NCBI RefSeq assembly: GCF_023101765.2
Contig: NC_064229.1
Coordinates: forward strand, 9,772,473 to 9,836,472
Reading direction: 5' to 3'
Length of the DNA: 64,000 nucleotides
Source: Spodoptera frugiperda
Taxonomy: Eukaryota > Arthropoda > Insecta > Lepidoptera > Noctuidae
The notes under the pieces were generated by a model that saw nothing but the letters and a program-made list of their open reading frames with translations, made no database searches and was not told the DNA's origin. Positions 10,641-20,834 of this stretch are shown piece after piece (position 1 is the stretch's first letter; every line of letters begins with the position of its first letter). A program made the position numbers and the translations under genes.

Positions 10641-12267
10641 TTGCAGAACACCAGCTGCCTTCGGATTCTTCCTGAGAATTTTCTGCTACAGCCCTTTTCT
10701 TTTTTCCTAACAAAATTAATATTTATTCAACGCTCAAAGACGTCTTAACACCACCGAATTCAAGTAGCGACTGATTTAAAATTGCTATAATAATATATTT
10801 TTCTTTGTACCCTAAAAAAATACTTATTTTAAAATGATAATTGTTTAGGCATAATTCGGATTACAGGGATTGATTTTTTATTTGAATTAAGAAACAGACT
10901 TATTTTTTTGTCAACTGCCTTTACGAATTTATTAAAATCATCAGTTTAAGAACTTTACTTTTTGATTTTTTATTTCAACCCTCCGAACTTATATCAATTT
11001 TTTTACATTCAATGAATATACCTTTTTTTTTTTGCAAAATATATCTCTAATGACATTATGGTGTATTTTGGACCCCTCACGGTCAAAAAATGTTTTCAAA
11101 TATAAATGGAAGATGGAAAAGTAAATTAACAAGAGAATACACAAATCCCATCCGTCATTGTACATGTCAATACCTATCGTGTAGATTATGACAAACACCC
11201 TTTTCTGTAGAACAGACTCATGTTCAAGCGTAGTAGTTATTTATATTAAGTTCAAACCTAATACATATTGGGTTAAAAAACCTAGAAACAGGGACAGAAA
11301 AGTAGGTCAAGACATAATAAATGTCTGTATCCCATGTATTGTGTCTTCCATTTCCTTCCCATAACTAGGTGACCTTGGGTGAAACAAAACATCCATTGAT
11401 ATTAATACAATAACTATTGTCACAGTCCACTGTTTCTTTCTAGGATGTGAAGTTTTCTATAAGAGTTGGTTCAGATGGTATAGGAAGTGAATTTTTAACT
11501 CTTAAACTTTTAAAAGAGGAATTTTTAAATTGCCTATTAGAAGATTATTGAAAAATTCGGTAATGATAACTTATCACTTATTTCCGCGGTAGAGCTCCGA
11601 CCCGACGTTTGATTTTTTTCAGTGGGTATAATTATCCAATGACTTCTTGGGAAGGTCAGACTCTTACTGACTAAAAACCCCGCCCCTACTCCTGCTTTTT
11701 GCGCCGGAGCCCCGGTTACACGCTAGGTAGTCCGCAGCTCCAGGTCGGCGACGTTGTTCGACTGTTTGATATTTTATATATTATTATTCTATTTCTATAT
11801 ATTGTTATCATCAAGATTTTTTATTGATTCTATGAGTTATCATTATACAATGTTAACCACTAATCATTCACTGGTAACCAAAAGCCTCACCCAAAGACTA
11901 TCATAACACGTTGTCATAAAGATCGGCCCCTCGTTCGGTAAATTGATCAATTCAAATACAATATTAAAATCCTTGTTACCTTTTTGTCAAAGATTATCTT
12001 TCACGAAATGTACTTTAGAATACACGTAAGATGTATGATGTTTTCTAAAGTACATTTAGGGTAAAAGGTACCTAATATTCCAAGAATCTTCCACCGTATG
12101 AACAAGCCATTATGATAGCTAGATAATATACCTACCAAAACTGATAATATTTTGAAATCATTGTTATCAGTACGTCTTCCGTTAATAAAATGGCTTCCTG
12201 ATTAGAAAATGAAACATTCGTTTAATTTTCTATCATAGAAGCACATGTGCATGTGGTTTTACAAAAA
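10641..12267. other. Intergenic region between the two OBP genes
   Basis: This should hold the 3' UTR of the first gene and the promoter of the second. I see no clean AATAAA in the first 280 nt and no convincing TATA box just before 12268. It contains one family B copy (11627-11745). An imperfect hairpin near 12008-12058 pairs AATGTACTTTAGAA with TTCTAAAGTACATT. Confidence 0.5.
11627..11745 (-). repeat. Family B A-tailed retroposon copy
   Basis: A diverged copy with CAGACTCTTACTGACTAAAA and GGTAGTCCGCAGCTCC, sitting between the OBP genes. Confidence 0.7.
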
Positions 12268-14274
12268 ATGTTAAGGATAAATGTGGCGGTTGCTGTATTT
12301 ATTGTGAATCTTATTCGTGGCTGGGGGCAAACGACGCAGGTACTATTTTTGAACAATTTTACCACCTACCTACTTTTGTTAGGACATTTATTTACCTTAT
12401 TCGCGCGAAGATATTGACTGCCAAAAGAAACCTGTTGAAGGCAAATCCTCCGCTAACGTCGGTCACCGGTGACCCCCGTGTATATAGTGCTAAACTATCT
12501 AATGGGGCGAGGTGGTGAACTCTCGATGCGAAGATTGTGAATATCTCGCATTCGTGTGCTGATCGAAAGAACCCCTACACAAGTTATTCCTAGTTTATAA
12601 TTGACAAAGGTTCTATATATATTGCCAAATATTGTGACAAGCCCTCAGTGGGTTCAATCATAACCCTAAAACGATTTATGTCGGGCAGGCCCTGTTACTG
12701 ACACAATGAATATTATAAATACAACTGTCAAGCAACCATTTAATTTTTACATGAGTAACCGCCGTACCTACTCAGTCATTTAGCACTTTAAACGCCACGG
12801 GGGTCACCGGTGACCGACGTTAGAGAATTTGCCTTCAACAGTTTTCTATTGGCAGTCAAAGACTTAATGATTACTTAACCAAGTACCTACTTACATTATT
12901 ATATTTATGTTCTTTATTAGGATCCTAGGGTTGGCGAAATGCTGTTAGCGAAGAGGTATCAAATGGAATGCATAGAGGAGACAAGAGTTGATCCTGATAT
13001 AATCGCTGGAATAAAGAATGGGCGTTGGAGTATACCGTGGGTACGTATTAAAATACCGACTGCTGAACACTGTATCACTTTTTTAAGGGGGAAAATCATC
13101 CATCGACTTCTCCCGCCTTGGGTAAGGCTAAAGAGAGTGTCGCACTCTTACAGACTAAAAACCACCCCGTTCCTACGCTTTTCGAACCGGAACCTCGGTA
13201 AACCCGCTAGGTAGTCCGCAGCTCCGGAACGCCGTATCAATTAGCCGATTTTTTATATTTATATTTAACATTAAATGTTAGCTGATATGAAAATATTTAG
13301 AAAGTGGCTATAATATGATATAGCTCTCGACGAGCACTGCCGCGCCACGGCTCACTACGCAACACCAGATTTTTTATGCTGGGTTGCACTCCGGCAGCCC
13401 AGTAGGGCTTGATGTCCTGATGCCCTGATGAGGGCTTGAGGCTTAACGAGTAGAGCTAGAGTAGGAACGGAATTTAGTCACTAAGAGATTGACACTCTCT
13501 CTTGACTCACCCAAGGCTGGAGAAGTCATTGAATGGATTTTTCTTCCTCAAAAAAAAAAAAAAAATCTTTGGTCGTTTTAAATTCTTTGTAAAATATATT
13601 CATTTTAATGAATCTGTATCAGTAAAATATCACCTTAAAATTTCTTTATCGGTTCGTATTAGAACTATCGTCACTATATGTTATGTGTTTGGACTATATA
13701 CCTACTAAACTATTTCATTTTAGAACGCCAGACCCCTGGCAATGAAGTGGGCGTTATGTGTGATGATGAAAAGAGGATTAATGACCAAGGAAGGAGTTTA
13801 TAAACTAGATGTCGCTTTAAGAATGGTTCCCAGAGAAGGTAAGAGTGGTATTCATTTTTTTTTAAACACCAACAGTTCCTTGCCTCGTTGGTCGAGTGGT
13901 AGCAAGTGCGACTGCCGAACAAGAGGTCTCGGGTTCGATTCCCAGTTCGAACTAAATATTAATTGGAGTTTATATCGTATAGTTTCAACTTTATTCGTAC
14001 AGAAAGTGAAGAAATATAACAATGAATCTGACTTACCTACTGCCTAATAGAACAAGCTATCTTCAAGTCTGAAGCGTAGATTAGCTTGATGAAACATTTT
14101 AATAGATACTGTACCTAATGTATTTATTTTTTCGTTTCAGAAAGGGATGCTGCGGAAAAGTTAATAGACTCGTGCCTGTCGCCAAAAGCTATACCAGCTG
14201 AAAACATTGCCTTTGAATTTATTCATTGTTTCCAAGACACTAAATCGAATTACTCAGTATCTATTTTTATTTAG
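12268..14274 (+). CDS. Odorant-binding protein, minus-C type (second of tandem pair), four exons
   Basis: Coding exons are 12268-12339, 12921-13040, 13724-13838 and 14141-14274, with GT/AG borders and the same 0, 0, 1 phases as the neighbour. The product is 146 residues: a hydrophobic signal peptide in exon 1 (MLRINVAVAVFIVNLIRG) and a mature chain with cysteines in QMECIEE, WALCVMMK, DSCLSP and FIHCFQ. This is the same four-cysteine arrangement as the first gene, and the third-to-fourth cysteine spacing is identical (18). Exon 3 has the same length and 19 of 38 identical residues by hand count, including ALC, LMTK and DVAL. It is a diverged tandem duplicate and should be secreted. All exons are open, so it is probably functional, though the longer hydrophobic C-terminal tail differs. 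Introns hold a 446-bp MITE, two inverted family B copies and a SINE-A head. Ligand unknown. Confidence 0.88.
12414..12859. mobile_element. MITE with ~70-bp terminal inverted repeats in OBP intron 1
   Basis: Left TTGACTGCCAAAAG and right CTATTGGCAGTCAA are inverted, and similarity continues inward through GTTGAAGGCAAAT and the palindrome GGTCACCGGTGACC for about 70 bp. It has no coding capacity and no obvious target duplication. A lone half occurs at 30194-30277. Confidence 0.75.
13087..13231 (-). repeat. Family B A-tailed retroposon copy in OBP intron 2
   Basis: Begins at GGGGGAAAATCATCC on the plus strand and ends at GTCCGCAGCTCCGG. It forms an inverted pair with 13383-13565 in the same intron. 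Confidence 0.8.
13383..13565 (+). repeat. Family B A-tailed retroposon copy with intact poly(A)
   Basis: From CCGGCAGCCCAGTAGGG through GAAGTCATTGAATGG to an uninterrupted run of at least 16 A at about 13550-13565. This is the clearest view of the family's 3' poly(A) end and sets its polarity. Confidence 0.8.
13881..13955 (+). repeat. SINE-A head (tRNA-like) in OBP intron 3
   Basis: A box TGGTCGAGTGG at 13889-13899 and B box GGTTCGATTCC at 13932-13942 are both intact, but the acceptor stem does not pair and the body is missing. It is a truncated SINE, not a tRNA gene. Confidence 0.75.
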
Positions 14275-14736
14275 ATAATTAGTTAGGTACTATCCGCGAT
14301 ATTGTGCTCGTATTTTCCATTGCCAAAGTAATTTGGGACTCCCCTAGAAATATGGTATTTATTTATAACAATTATTTAAAGTTTCCTGGGTCTCGTAAAG
14401 TTTCGATTCACTCGGTAATGTTTTACATGAATTCGTAATTTAGATAAGCGCCATCTATCCTAGTAATACTGAACTATTATCAGACAATAGTGACATCTTG
14501 TGAGGATATGGTGAACTAATAACAACATTGGCTGTCCAGAAAGAAGAGCGGGGTGTTCACCCCGCGTGCAGCTTTATTGTATACTACAATACTATTTAGT
14601 TTGTACTTTTTAGTAGAGATGGCGCTGTACAGTTTTTTTAGTTTTAGTCGTAGGTGTTATTTAATTAAATGTTTTTTATATTGTTATGATCTAATGACTA
14701 TTATTTGGTTGTAATGTAACAATAAATACTTAAGGT

Positions 14737-16419
14737 TAATAATAATACCGTAGCCAAGCAGGTTATAGTTTTACACACACAGCAGAAGTCACCACTATCT
14801 CTCATCTAATATATATGGATGATATCAAGCTATATTCAAAGTCGGAAAAAGAAATGAAAACACTAATAGATATTACTTCAAAATTCAGCAGAGATATTAA
14901 CATGCAGTTTGGGTTGGATAAATGTAAAACCATACACATTATTCGGGGCAAAATTAAACCAGGGGACTACGATATTAACAATATTGACGTTATCACAGCT
15001 ATGGAACCGGAAGACTTTTATAAATATTTAGGTTACAAACAATTAAAGGGTTTAGATCACACAACAATTAAGAATACACTAAAGAATGAATATAAAAATA
15101 GAGTAAGCGCCTTATGTAAAACTCAACTTTCTAGTAAGCATTTAATAAAGGCACTGAACACCTACGCGATTCCTATTCTAACGTACTCGTTTGGAGTAAT
15201 TAAATGGTCGAAAACTGAGATCTGCCAACTAGAAAGAACTACACGCACCACACTTACCAAACACAACAATCTACACCCAAAATCCGCTATAGAAAGATTA
15301 ACAATCAAGCGACAACATGGAGGGAGAGGTCTTATAGACATCCACCACCTTTGGCAGAAACAAATAGCAAAACTAAAACTATTTTTCCACACAAAATCTA
15401 ATACAAGCAACATCCACAAAGCCATCGTTACACATGACACCAACTACACACCTCTCAACTTACACGAACCAAACTTATCATACGACATCAACAACGACCC
15501 ACAGAAACAAAAATTAGAAGATTGGAAGAAGAAAGTATTGCACGGTCGTCATCCCCACGACCTTGAACAGGCGCACATAGACACAATAGCTTCCAATAAA
15601 TGGCTTAAAATAGGCAATTTATTTCCGGAAACCGAAGGCTTTATAATTGCTATACAAGACCAGATAATTAATACAAAAAATTACAGAAAATTCATCATCA
15701 AAGACCCTACAATTACAAATGATAAATGCCGCAAATGTCACACCCAACCCGAGACCATTCAACACATTACAGGAGCATGCACAACACTCACACAGACAGA
15801 CTACACTCACAGACACAATCAACTTGCAAACATCATCCATCAGAACCTAGCAATCAAACACAAACTCATACCAGACACAAACACTCCTTATTACAAGTAC
15901 ACACCACAAAACGTATTAGAAAATACCACACACAAACTATACTATGATCGAGCCATTTTAACAGACAGAACTGTCCACTATAATAGACCAGATATAACCC
16001 TCCGAGATAAAATAAAAAATATTACATACTTAATAGATATCGCAGTCCCAAATACACACAATTTGCAAAAAACTATAGGAGAGAAAATAAGTAAATATGC
16101 TGAATTAAAAGAAGAAGTCGCAAGGATATGGAGACAAGACAAAGTGTATATAGTCCCTATCGTTGTCTCCACCACAGGTGTGATACCCAACCACTTACAC
16201 AATAGCCTGAAACTCATAGACCTAAAAGATACCATCTACATCACACTACAGAAAGCAGCCATCTTGAACACATGCAGGATAGTCCGAAAGTTTATGGAGT
16301 TGGATGAAAACACCACAAGCACATAATATTACACACCACACCCTATATTCACTTGGCCCTGGCCCGTGAATGTAGGTGAATACCAGCCTAGTGCTGAGAT
16401 TAAGGGATAATAATAATAA
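14737..16419 (+). mobile_element. 5'-truncated Dong/R4-like non-LTR retrotransposon in TAA repeats
   Basis: The element is bounded by (TAA)3 at about 14737-14747 and (TAA)4 at 16408-16419, and its coding capacity points to the restriction-like-endonuclease class. Dong elements are known to insert into TAA repeats, so the flanks match the domain content. The 5' half, including most of the RT, is absent. The 3' UTR after the stop at 16326 is about 80 nt. Confidence 0.75.
14746..16326 (+). CDS. Partial Dong/R4-type retrotransposon protein: RT end, CCHC finger, restriction-like endonuclease
   Basis: The frame is open from 14746 but the natural start is lost. It begins inside the reverse transcriptase, just before the catalytic YMDD (14812-14823). 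Counting from the methionine at 14815, FYKYLG of the RT end lies near residues 67-72. A zinc knuckle C305-x2-C308-x8-H317-x4-C322 matches the CCHC motif of R2/R4/Dong elements. The endonuclease signature RPD-x14-D has P392, D393 and D408, followed by KYAELKEEV. In the intact family this protein nicks target DNA and primes reverse transcription. This copy has an intact C-terminal half with no stops, suggesting a fairly recent insertion, but it cannot mobilise itself because it lacks RT motifs before YxDD. Confidence 0.8.
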   Translation, partial: YRSQAGYSFTHTAEVTTISHLIYMDDIKLYSKSEKEMKTLIDITSKFSRDINMQFGLDKCKTIHIIRGKIKPGDYDINNIDVITAMEPEDFYKYLGYKQLKGLDHTTIKNTLKNEYKNRVSALCKTQLSSKHLIKALNTYAIPILTYSFGVIKWSKTEICQLERTTRTTLTKHNNLHPKSAIERLTIKRQHGGRGLIDIHHLWQKQIAKLKLFFHTKSNTSNIHKAIVTHDTNYTPLNLHEPNLSYDINNDPQKQKLEDWKKKVLHGRHPHDLEQAHIDTIASNKWLKIGNLFPETEGFIIAIQDQIINTKNYRKFIIKDPTITNDKCRKCHTQPETIQHITGACTTLTQTDYTHRHNQLANIIHQNLAIKHKLIPDTNTPYYKYTPQNVLENTTHKLYYDRAILTDRTVHYNRPDITLRDKIKNITYLIDIAVPNTHNLQKTIGEKISKYAELKEEVARIWRQDKVYIVPIVVSTTGVIPNHLHNSLKLIDLKDTIYITLQKAAILNTCRIVRKFMELDENTTST

Positions 16420-17852
16420 AACTTTATTAATAGAGACAACATAAGTCCACAAATGACAATGAGGAGGAATAAAATTATAAAATTAAAATTACTAAACTAA
16501 TACTTAATACTAAGCAGGGACTTAGTCCGCTGCATTAAATTCCACATTAGTGGACAGTCGTGCCTGTCAGCTATAGCACTCAGGATGCTGTGGCGACTTC
16601 CACGCAGGAGACTAATAAATGATGCAGTCTTTTTGCGCCATAGTGCTGTGAAACCATCTGTGTGACCATCAGCAAACATTGCTGATGCACTACAGAAACG
16701 TGGAAGCCGCAACAGCGCCCTGAACGCATTATTGTACTGGATCCGCAGAGCATTGTACGCTCTCTGGGTGTAGTTAACCCACAGACTTCCCGTGTACAGT
16801 GAGGTGCAGTACGCCTTAAACAAAGTAATTTTAACCGCGTCTGTACAACGAGAGAATCTGCGAGCCAACATATTCGCCCGAACTGACAATGCTCTGCGTT
16901 CCCTCTCCATGTCGACATCGTCCTTCAAATCGTCAGTGACCCAGTGCCCAAGATATTTAAATTGACGTACTCTACTTAAAGAGACGCCATTCAAAAATGT
17001 CGGTTGGATAGGTGGATCCCTATTACCTGATTTGAAGACCATGCAGACAGTCTTGTTTACATTATATACAAGTCCATGTGCCGCCACAAAAGACTCACAC
17101 ACTGCAAGCAACTTCCGGAGAGCCCCAATTGACGGAGCCAGCAGCACCATGTCGTCCGCATAGCTGAAGTTGTTACAGCAAACACCATCAACATAACAGC
17201 CCACACGCATGCTGCTGAGCTCCTCAACAAGAGCGTTTACGTACAGGTTGAAGAGTAGGGGTGAGCTTAAACCCCCCTGCCTAACCCCACACTCCAACCC
17301 GCCCGCATCCGAGAGTTCACCCGCCCACTTTACATTGTTTTTCTGGTTGAGATACCAGTACCTCAAGAGTGTTGCCAACTCTGGCGGCACCCCAGTCTTA
17401 GCCAGCTTCTGCCACAGAACATCGTAGGCAACCAAATCGAAGGCTTTACTGAGGTCTAGAAAACAGGCATACACTGGCGTACGCCTGTCTGTGTAGTACT
17501 TGACAGTGTGCTTCAGACTAAATATGGCTGTTTCCGTTGACAACCCAGACCGGAACCCGAACTGGGCGTCGTGTAGCTGGATGTGCTTTGTAAAATGCGA
17601 GTTGAGCACACTGTCAAGCACCTTGGCAACAATAGTCGCCAAGGAAATTGGCCTGTAGTTGGTCTTGTCTGCCATATCTCCTGTCCTGTTCTTAGGTATG
17701 GGTACCACCAAAGTCCGCATCAACTCCTGAGGGAGGTATGCGTGGCTCATGCATAAATTAAACAACATGGCAAGTACTCGGGGCAGGTGCCGGCCAGCAT
17801 ATCTAAGATGTTCAACACTGAGCCCGTCATGGCCGGGAGATCTACCGCCTGT
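16420..17852 (-). mobile_element. 5'-truncated Jockey/CR1-group non-LTR retrotransposon
   Basis: Minus-strand element. The coding part ends at 16497 and a short 3' UTR holds AATAAAGTTTTATTATTATT, which runs into the TAA/TTA microsatellite shared with the Dong-like element. The open frame continues upstream of the first methionine through GGRSPGHDGLS up to about 17850, where similarity stops abruptly. The endonuclease and the start of the RT are missing. Confidence 0.7.
16497..17768 (-). CDS. Partial reverse transcriptase, Jockey/CR1-group LINE
   Basis: The 423-codon frame from the first ATG shows ordered RT motifs: NYRPISL (37-43), FLDLSKAFD (103-111), VRQGGLSSP (162-170), the catalytic YADD (203-206) and FKYLG after it. 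About 150 residues of a post-RT region follow. The true protein continues upstream in frame for about 27 more codons before the truncation point, so this ATG is internal. No stop or frameshift interrupts it. In intact relatives an apurinic-type endonuclease precedes the RT; here it is lost. I assign the clade only broadly. Confidence 0.75.
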   Translation of the reverse strand: MLFNLCMSHAYLPQELMRTLVVPIPKNRTGDMADKTNYRPISLATIVAKVLDSVLNSHFTKHIQLHDAQFGFRSGLSTETAIFSLKHTVKYYTDRRTPVYACFLDLSKAFDLVAYDVLWQKLAKTGVPPELATLLRYWYLNQKNNVKWAGELSDAGGLECGVRQGGLSSPLLFNLYVNALVEELSSMRVGCYVDGVCCNNFSYADDMVLLAPSIGALRKLLAVCESFVAAHGLVYNVNKTVCMVFKSGNRDPPIQPTFLNGVSLSRVRQFKYLGHWVTDDLKDDVDMERERRALSVRANMLARRFSRCTDAVKITLFKAYCTSLYTGSLWVNYTQRAYNALRIQYNNAFRALLRLPRFCSASAMFADGHTDGFTALWRKKTASFISLLRGSRHSILSAIADRHDCPLMWNLMQRTKSLLSIKY

Positions 17853-19600
17853 GTAAATTATGAATTATTTTTAGGCATCTAATATAAATTCTACATTTTA
17901 ACAGAATCCACTAGGCTAGGAATCCAGTAGGCATTTGCCTACATAGAAGGGTAAAACGTCGATAGACTAGATACTAGATTAGAGAATCAAAAGAGTAGGA
18001 TCTTATTATAAAACATTTTTTTTATGAGACAAAGTCATCCAATGGCTTCTCCCGCATTGGGCGAGGCGAGGGGGATTATCAGACTCTTACTGCCTAAAAA
18101 CCAGCCCCGGTAACCCGTTAGGCAGTCCGACATATCTAGTCTAAATTTTGATAATTATAGTGATTTTTTTTCAATTATTTCTGTAGAAAAACTAGACTAA
18201 CAATCAAGGCTGTCGTTGTACCTACCTTCGTTGTGCTTCCCTGTAATTATAGCTACAAGCGCCACACAGGTAAAAACTTCTTTACCATCAATCGTGATGG
18301 TTCCGTACAAGATTATACTGTATTTATTTGCAAGATATATTTGCGGTAACTGCACAGTTCCGGTATGTACATACGAACATGAGGATTGACTGAGTATAGA
18401 GACAATGACCATTAGTTGGCTATAAGAAGAACGGTATCAATCAAACTTATTAATTAATGTAAAATAACAAAAAAATATTATAAATATAGTTTGTGTTTGT
18501 TATTTAATCACGTCGAAACAACTGAAGGGATGGAATGAAATTCGGAACAGGGGTAAGTTATATTCTGGAATTATAAATAGGCTACTTTTTATCTAAACCG
18601 CGGGCGAAGCCGTGGGCCGAACCTGCTGAACACTTTACTTAATCTTAGTGGGTTTTTTAAATTACCTACTGACTTGCTAAGATACTTAACCTTATAGGAT
18701 ATTGTAATCTTTTATAATTGCAACATTTTATGGGTATTTTTGGTAGAACTAGGAATTACTTACTTACTGCCAACTGCTAGTGCCTACTTTACAACATGCA
18801 AAGCATAGTCGAATAAACCAAATGCCTACCAAATCTTAACAGAACAATTACTTCCACATACGACATTTTTATTTAGAAGCAAAACACAACTAATTAAAAT
18901 AAGTCGAAATAACACAACGTACGTATATAATAAGGGCAGGTGTCGCTCGTTAATTTGCACATTGAGGGCTCGCTTGTCAAGATATGTAATGCGCATAAAT
19001 ACTGCTGATTGACATAATTATAAGCCGTTATGATATTACGTAGAGGCCGCTTTATCATATGTTAGGTACTGTTGATCATATTTGCCTTTTTATTTTATAG
19101 CGAAAGAGGTGTGTAGGAATTGTAGTAATTGGCGTTATATTGTCTCTGCTTACCCCCATGGGGGAACAGTGTGAGGTTATGTATGTAGGTACTTTAATCT
19201 TCTAGCTTGCCAGTGAACTTGAGGATTGCAGTTCGGTCACCAAAACTTTTTGCGCTTTTACCCGTCTCTCATCTCTAGTAGGATGCCACAATTTTACAAG
19301 ACTGATCACTCACAAAGTAAGTAAAGCAATGGTATAATAAAGACTGATTACATTAAATGCAGATAGATATTATATCGTATGGAGTTTTTTGCTCGTTCTT
19401 CTCCATAGGAATCTACACTTTGGAACGAGCAAACCTGGACATATAATTTCTTACTATACGTTTGAAATCGCCAATCCGTTTTGAGCAAGCGTGGTGATTA
19501 ATGCTCAAACCGTTCGTTAGTGTAAAAGAGGTCTTTGCTCAGCAGTGATATTTAGACAACTGCTGCCTTGTGAAGTGGTTTTCAAATTTTATAGTCTTCT
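17853..19600. other. Intergenic, one family B copy, otherwise nothing recognised
   Basis: Apart from the family B copy at 18026-18135, the stretch is AT-rich with no supported gene. CCGCGGGCGAAGCCGTGGG at about 18598-18616 resembles the end of a common lepidopteran interspersed repeat. Confidence 0.4.
18026..18135 (-). repeat. Family B A-tailed retroposon copy
   Basis: Contains ACAAAGTCATCCAATGGC and CAGACTCTTACTGCCTAAAA with an internal deletion before the end. Confidence 0.7.
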
Positions 19601-19615
19601 TTGGATCTAATCTAT

Positions 19616-19905
19616 CATTCGAACTTGAAACGAAAATGGGATATTTACCATGTTTATTTATGCCTATGAGTTTCCGATATTTCGGCACTGTATTTTTGAT
19701 GGTGGAAAATCATCCACTGACTTCTCCCGCCTTGGGCGAGGCGAGAGGAGTGTCAGACTCTTACTGACTAAAAACCACCCCGTTCCTACTCCTGCCCGTC
19801 GAGCCGGAGCCCCGGTAAACCCGCTAGGGCTCCGGATTAGGCAGGCACTTTTGCAAGCGCCATCCATGATCACATACAAGTTCATCCGTGATCTGACATT
19901 TCTCC
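19616..19905. repeat. Inverted-repeat element split by a family B insertion
   Basis: The left part (GATATTTACCATGTTTATTT to TTTCGGCACTG) and the right part (TTGCAAGCGCCAT to GTTCATCCGTGATC) are contiguous in the 9413-9554 copy. They are separated here by the retroposon at 19703-19845. Confidence 0.65.
19703..19845 (-). repeat. Family B copy nested in another repeat
   Basis: Flanked by GGCACTGT on the left and GGCACTTT on the right, a probable 8-bp or longer target duplication of the interrupted element's GGCACTGTT. Confidence 0.75.
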
Positions 19906-20123
19906 CATTTTCTTAAGGAACCCTGATACAAAATAGCGGTAAGTTACTTCTAAACAAGACCGAGTAATTGCTGGTACTAGTTTTTGTTATATAGTTGGTT
20001 CTATGTACCATGATAAGTATGTACATAATTTACATAGACAACCGAGGTAATAAATCAGTTATTTACAAGATCTTTATAATGCGATTTCGTTGTAATTTTT
20101 TGTTCTTTATTCTATATGCTTCA

Positions 20124-20143
20124 ATAGATAGATAGATAGATAA
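20124..20143. repeat. GATA-type microsatellite
   Basis: Short tandem ATAG/GATA units, about four and a half copies. Confidence 0.7.
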
Positions 20144-20300
20144 CTAATGAAGAGTAGTTTATGTAAACAGTGTCTTTAAGAGCACTAATTCACACGATAA
20201 TTATATGGGAAGATCGATTTTAACAAGAAAATTTAATAGTAATGTTAGGAATTATAAAATCCTATCAACAAAAATATTTTTGCTATAATATTTTTTTATT

Positions 20301-20430
20301 AGGGAAAAATCATCCAATGGCTTCTCCAGCCTTAGGTGTGGCAAGAGGGAGTGTCATAGTCTTACTGACTAAAAACCACCCCGTTCCTACTCCTGCTTTT
20401 CGAGACGGAGCCCCGGTAACCCGCTAGGTA
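20301..20430 (-). repeat. Family B A-tailed retroposon copy
   Basis: Core elements intact; AT-rich ATATTTTT occurs on both sides and may be the target duplication. Confidence 0.75.
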
Positions 20431-20756
20431 GATATACCTCCGGGATATTTTTTAACTAGTAAAAAAATGCAACTTGTAAACTTTTGTCTTGTAAACTTTT
20501 TTCGTAGTCTTACCCAGATTCTAATACATACCTACTACTTATAACAAAACATCAGTTCGATCTTACAACCCATGATTACCTAACAAAAGTAGGTAAGCAG
20601 TAGGTCGAGTTTTTGTGACCAACTCATAAGGTAAGCATTAAGTATTTGTGTTTTTAGAACCAATTTTGTTAACAAAAACTAAGATAGTGGCTTTGTCGAG
20701 TTGCTACAACATTGTTAGAGTAAGAGAAACCTTACACAAAATAGCTTTACTGTTTT

Positions 20757-20832
20757 TCGAAAAGGCCGGCAACACACCTGTGGCTCCTCTGGTGTTATGG
20801 GTGTTCATGGGCGGCGCTGATCGCTTACAGAC
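20757..20832 (+). repeat. Family C fragment fused head-to-head with a longer copy
   Basis: AAAAGGCCGGCAACACACC through CATGGGCGGCGCTGATCGC is family C in plus sense. It turns abruptly into minus-sense family C at about 20835. Confidence 0.7.
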
Positions 20833-20834
20833 AA

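Noticed and set aside
12939..13214. 91-codon plus-strand open frame as a separate gene
   Set aside because: Its first part is OBP exon 2; it reads through the GT donor at 13041 into a family B repeat.
13881..13955. tRNA gene with intact A and B boxes
   Set aside because: The acceptor arm does not pair, and the same head occurs at about ten places attached to a shared non-tRNA body, so it is a SINE head.
13742..14047. 101-codon plus-strand open frame as a separate gene
   Set aside because: It is OBP exon 3 read through its donor into the intron and the SINE-A head.
15162..16452. Minus-strand open frames of 68-93 codons
   Set aside because: They are antisense to the Dong-like ORF, a by-product of its A-rich codon use.
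16580..16918. 112-codon minus-strand open frame
   Set aside because: Alternative frame inside the Jockey/CR1-group RT sequence.
14746..17852. One large retrotransposon with two ORFs
   Set aside because: The two coding regions are on opposite strands, both contain RT catalytic motifs, and they belong to different classes; they are two separate truncated elements.
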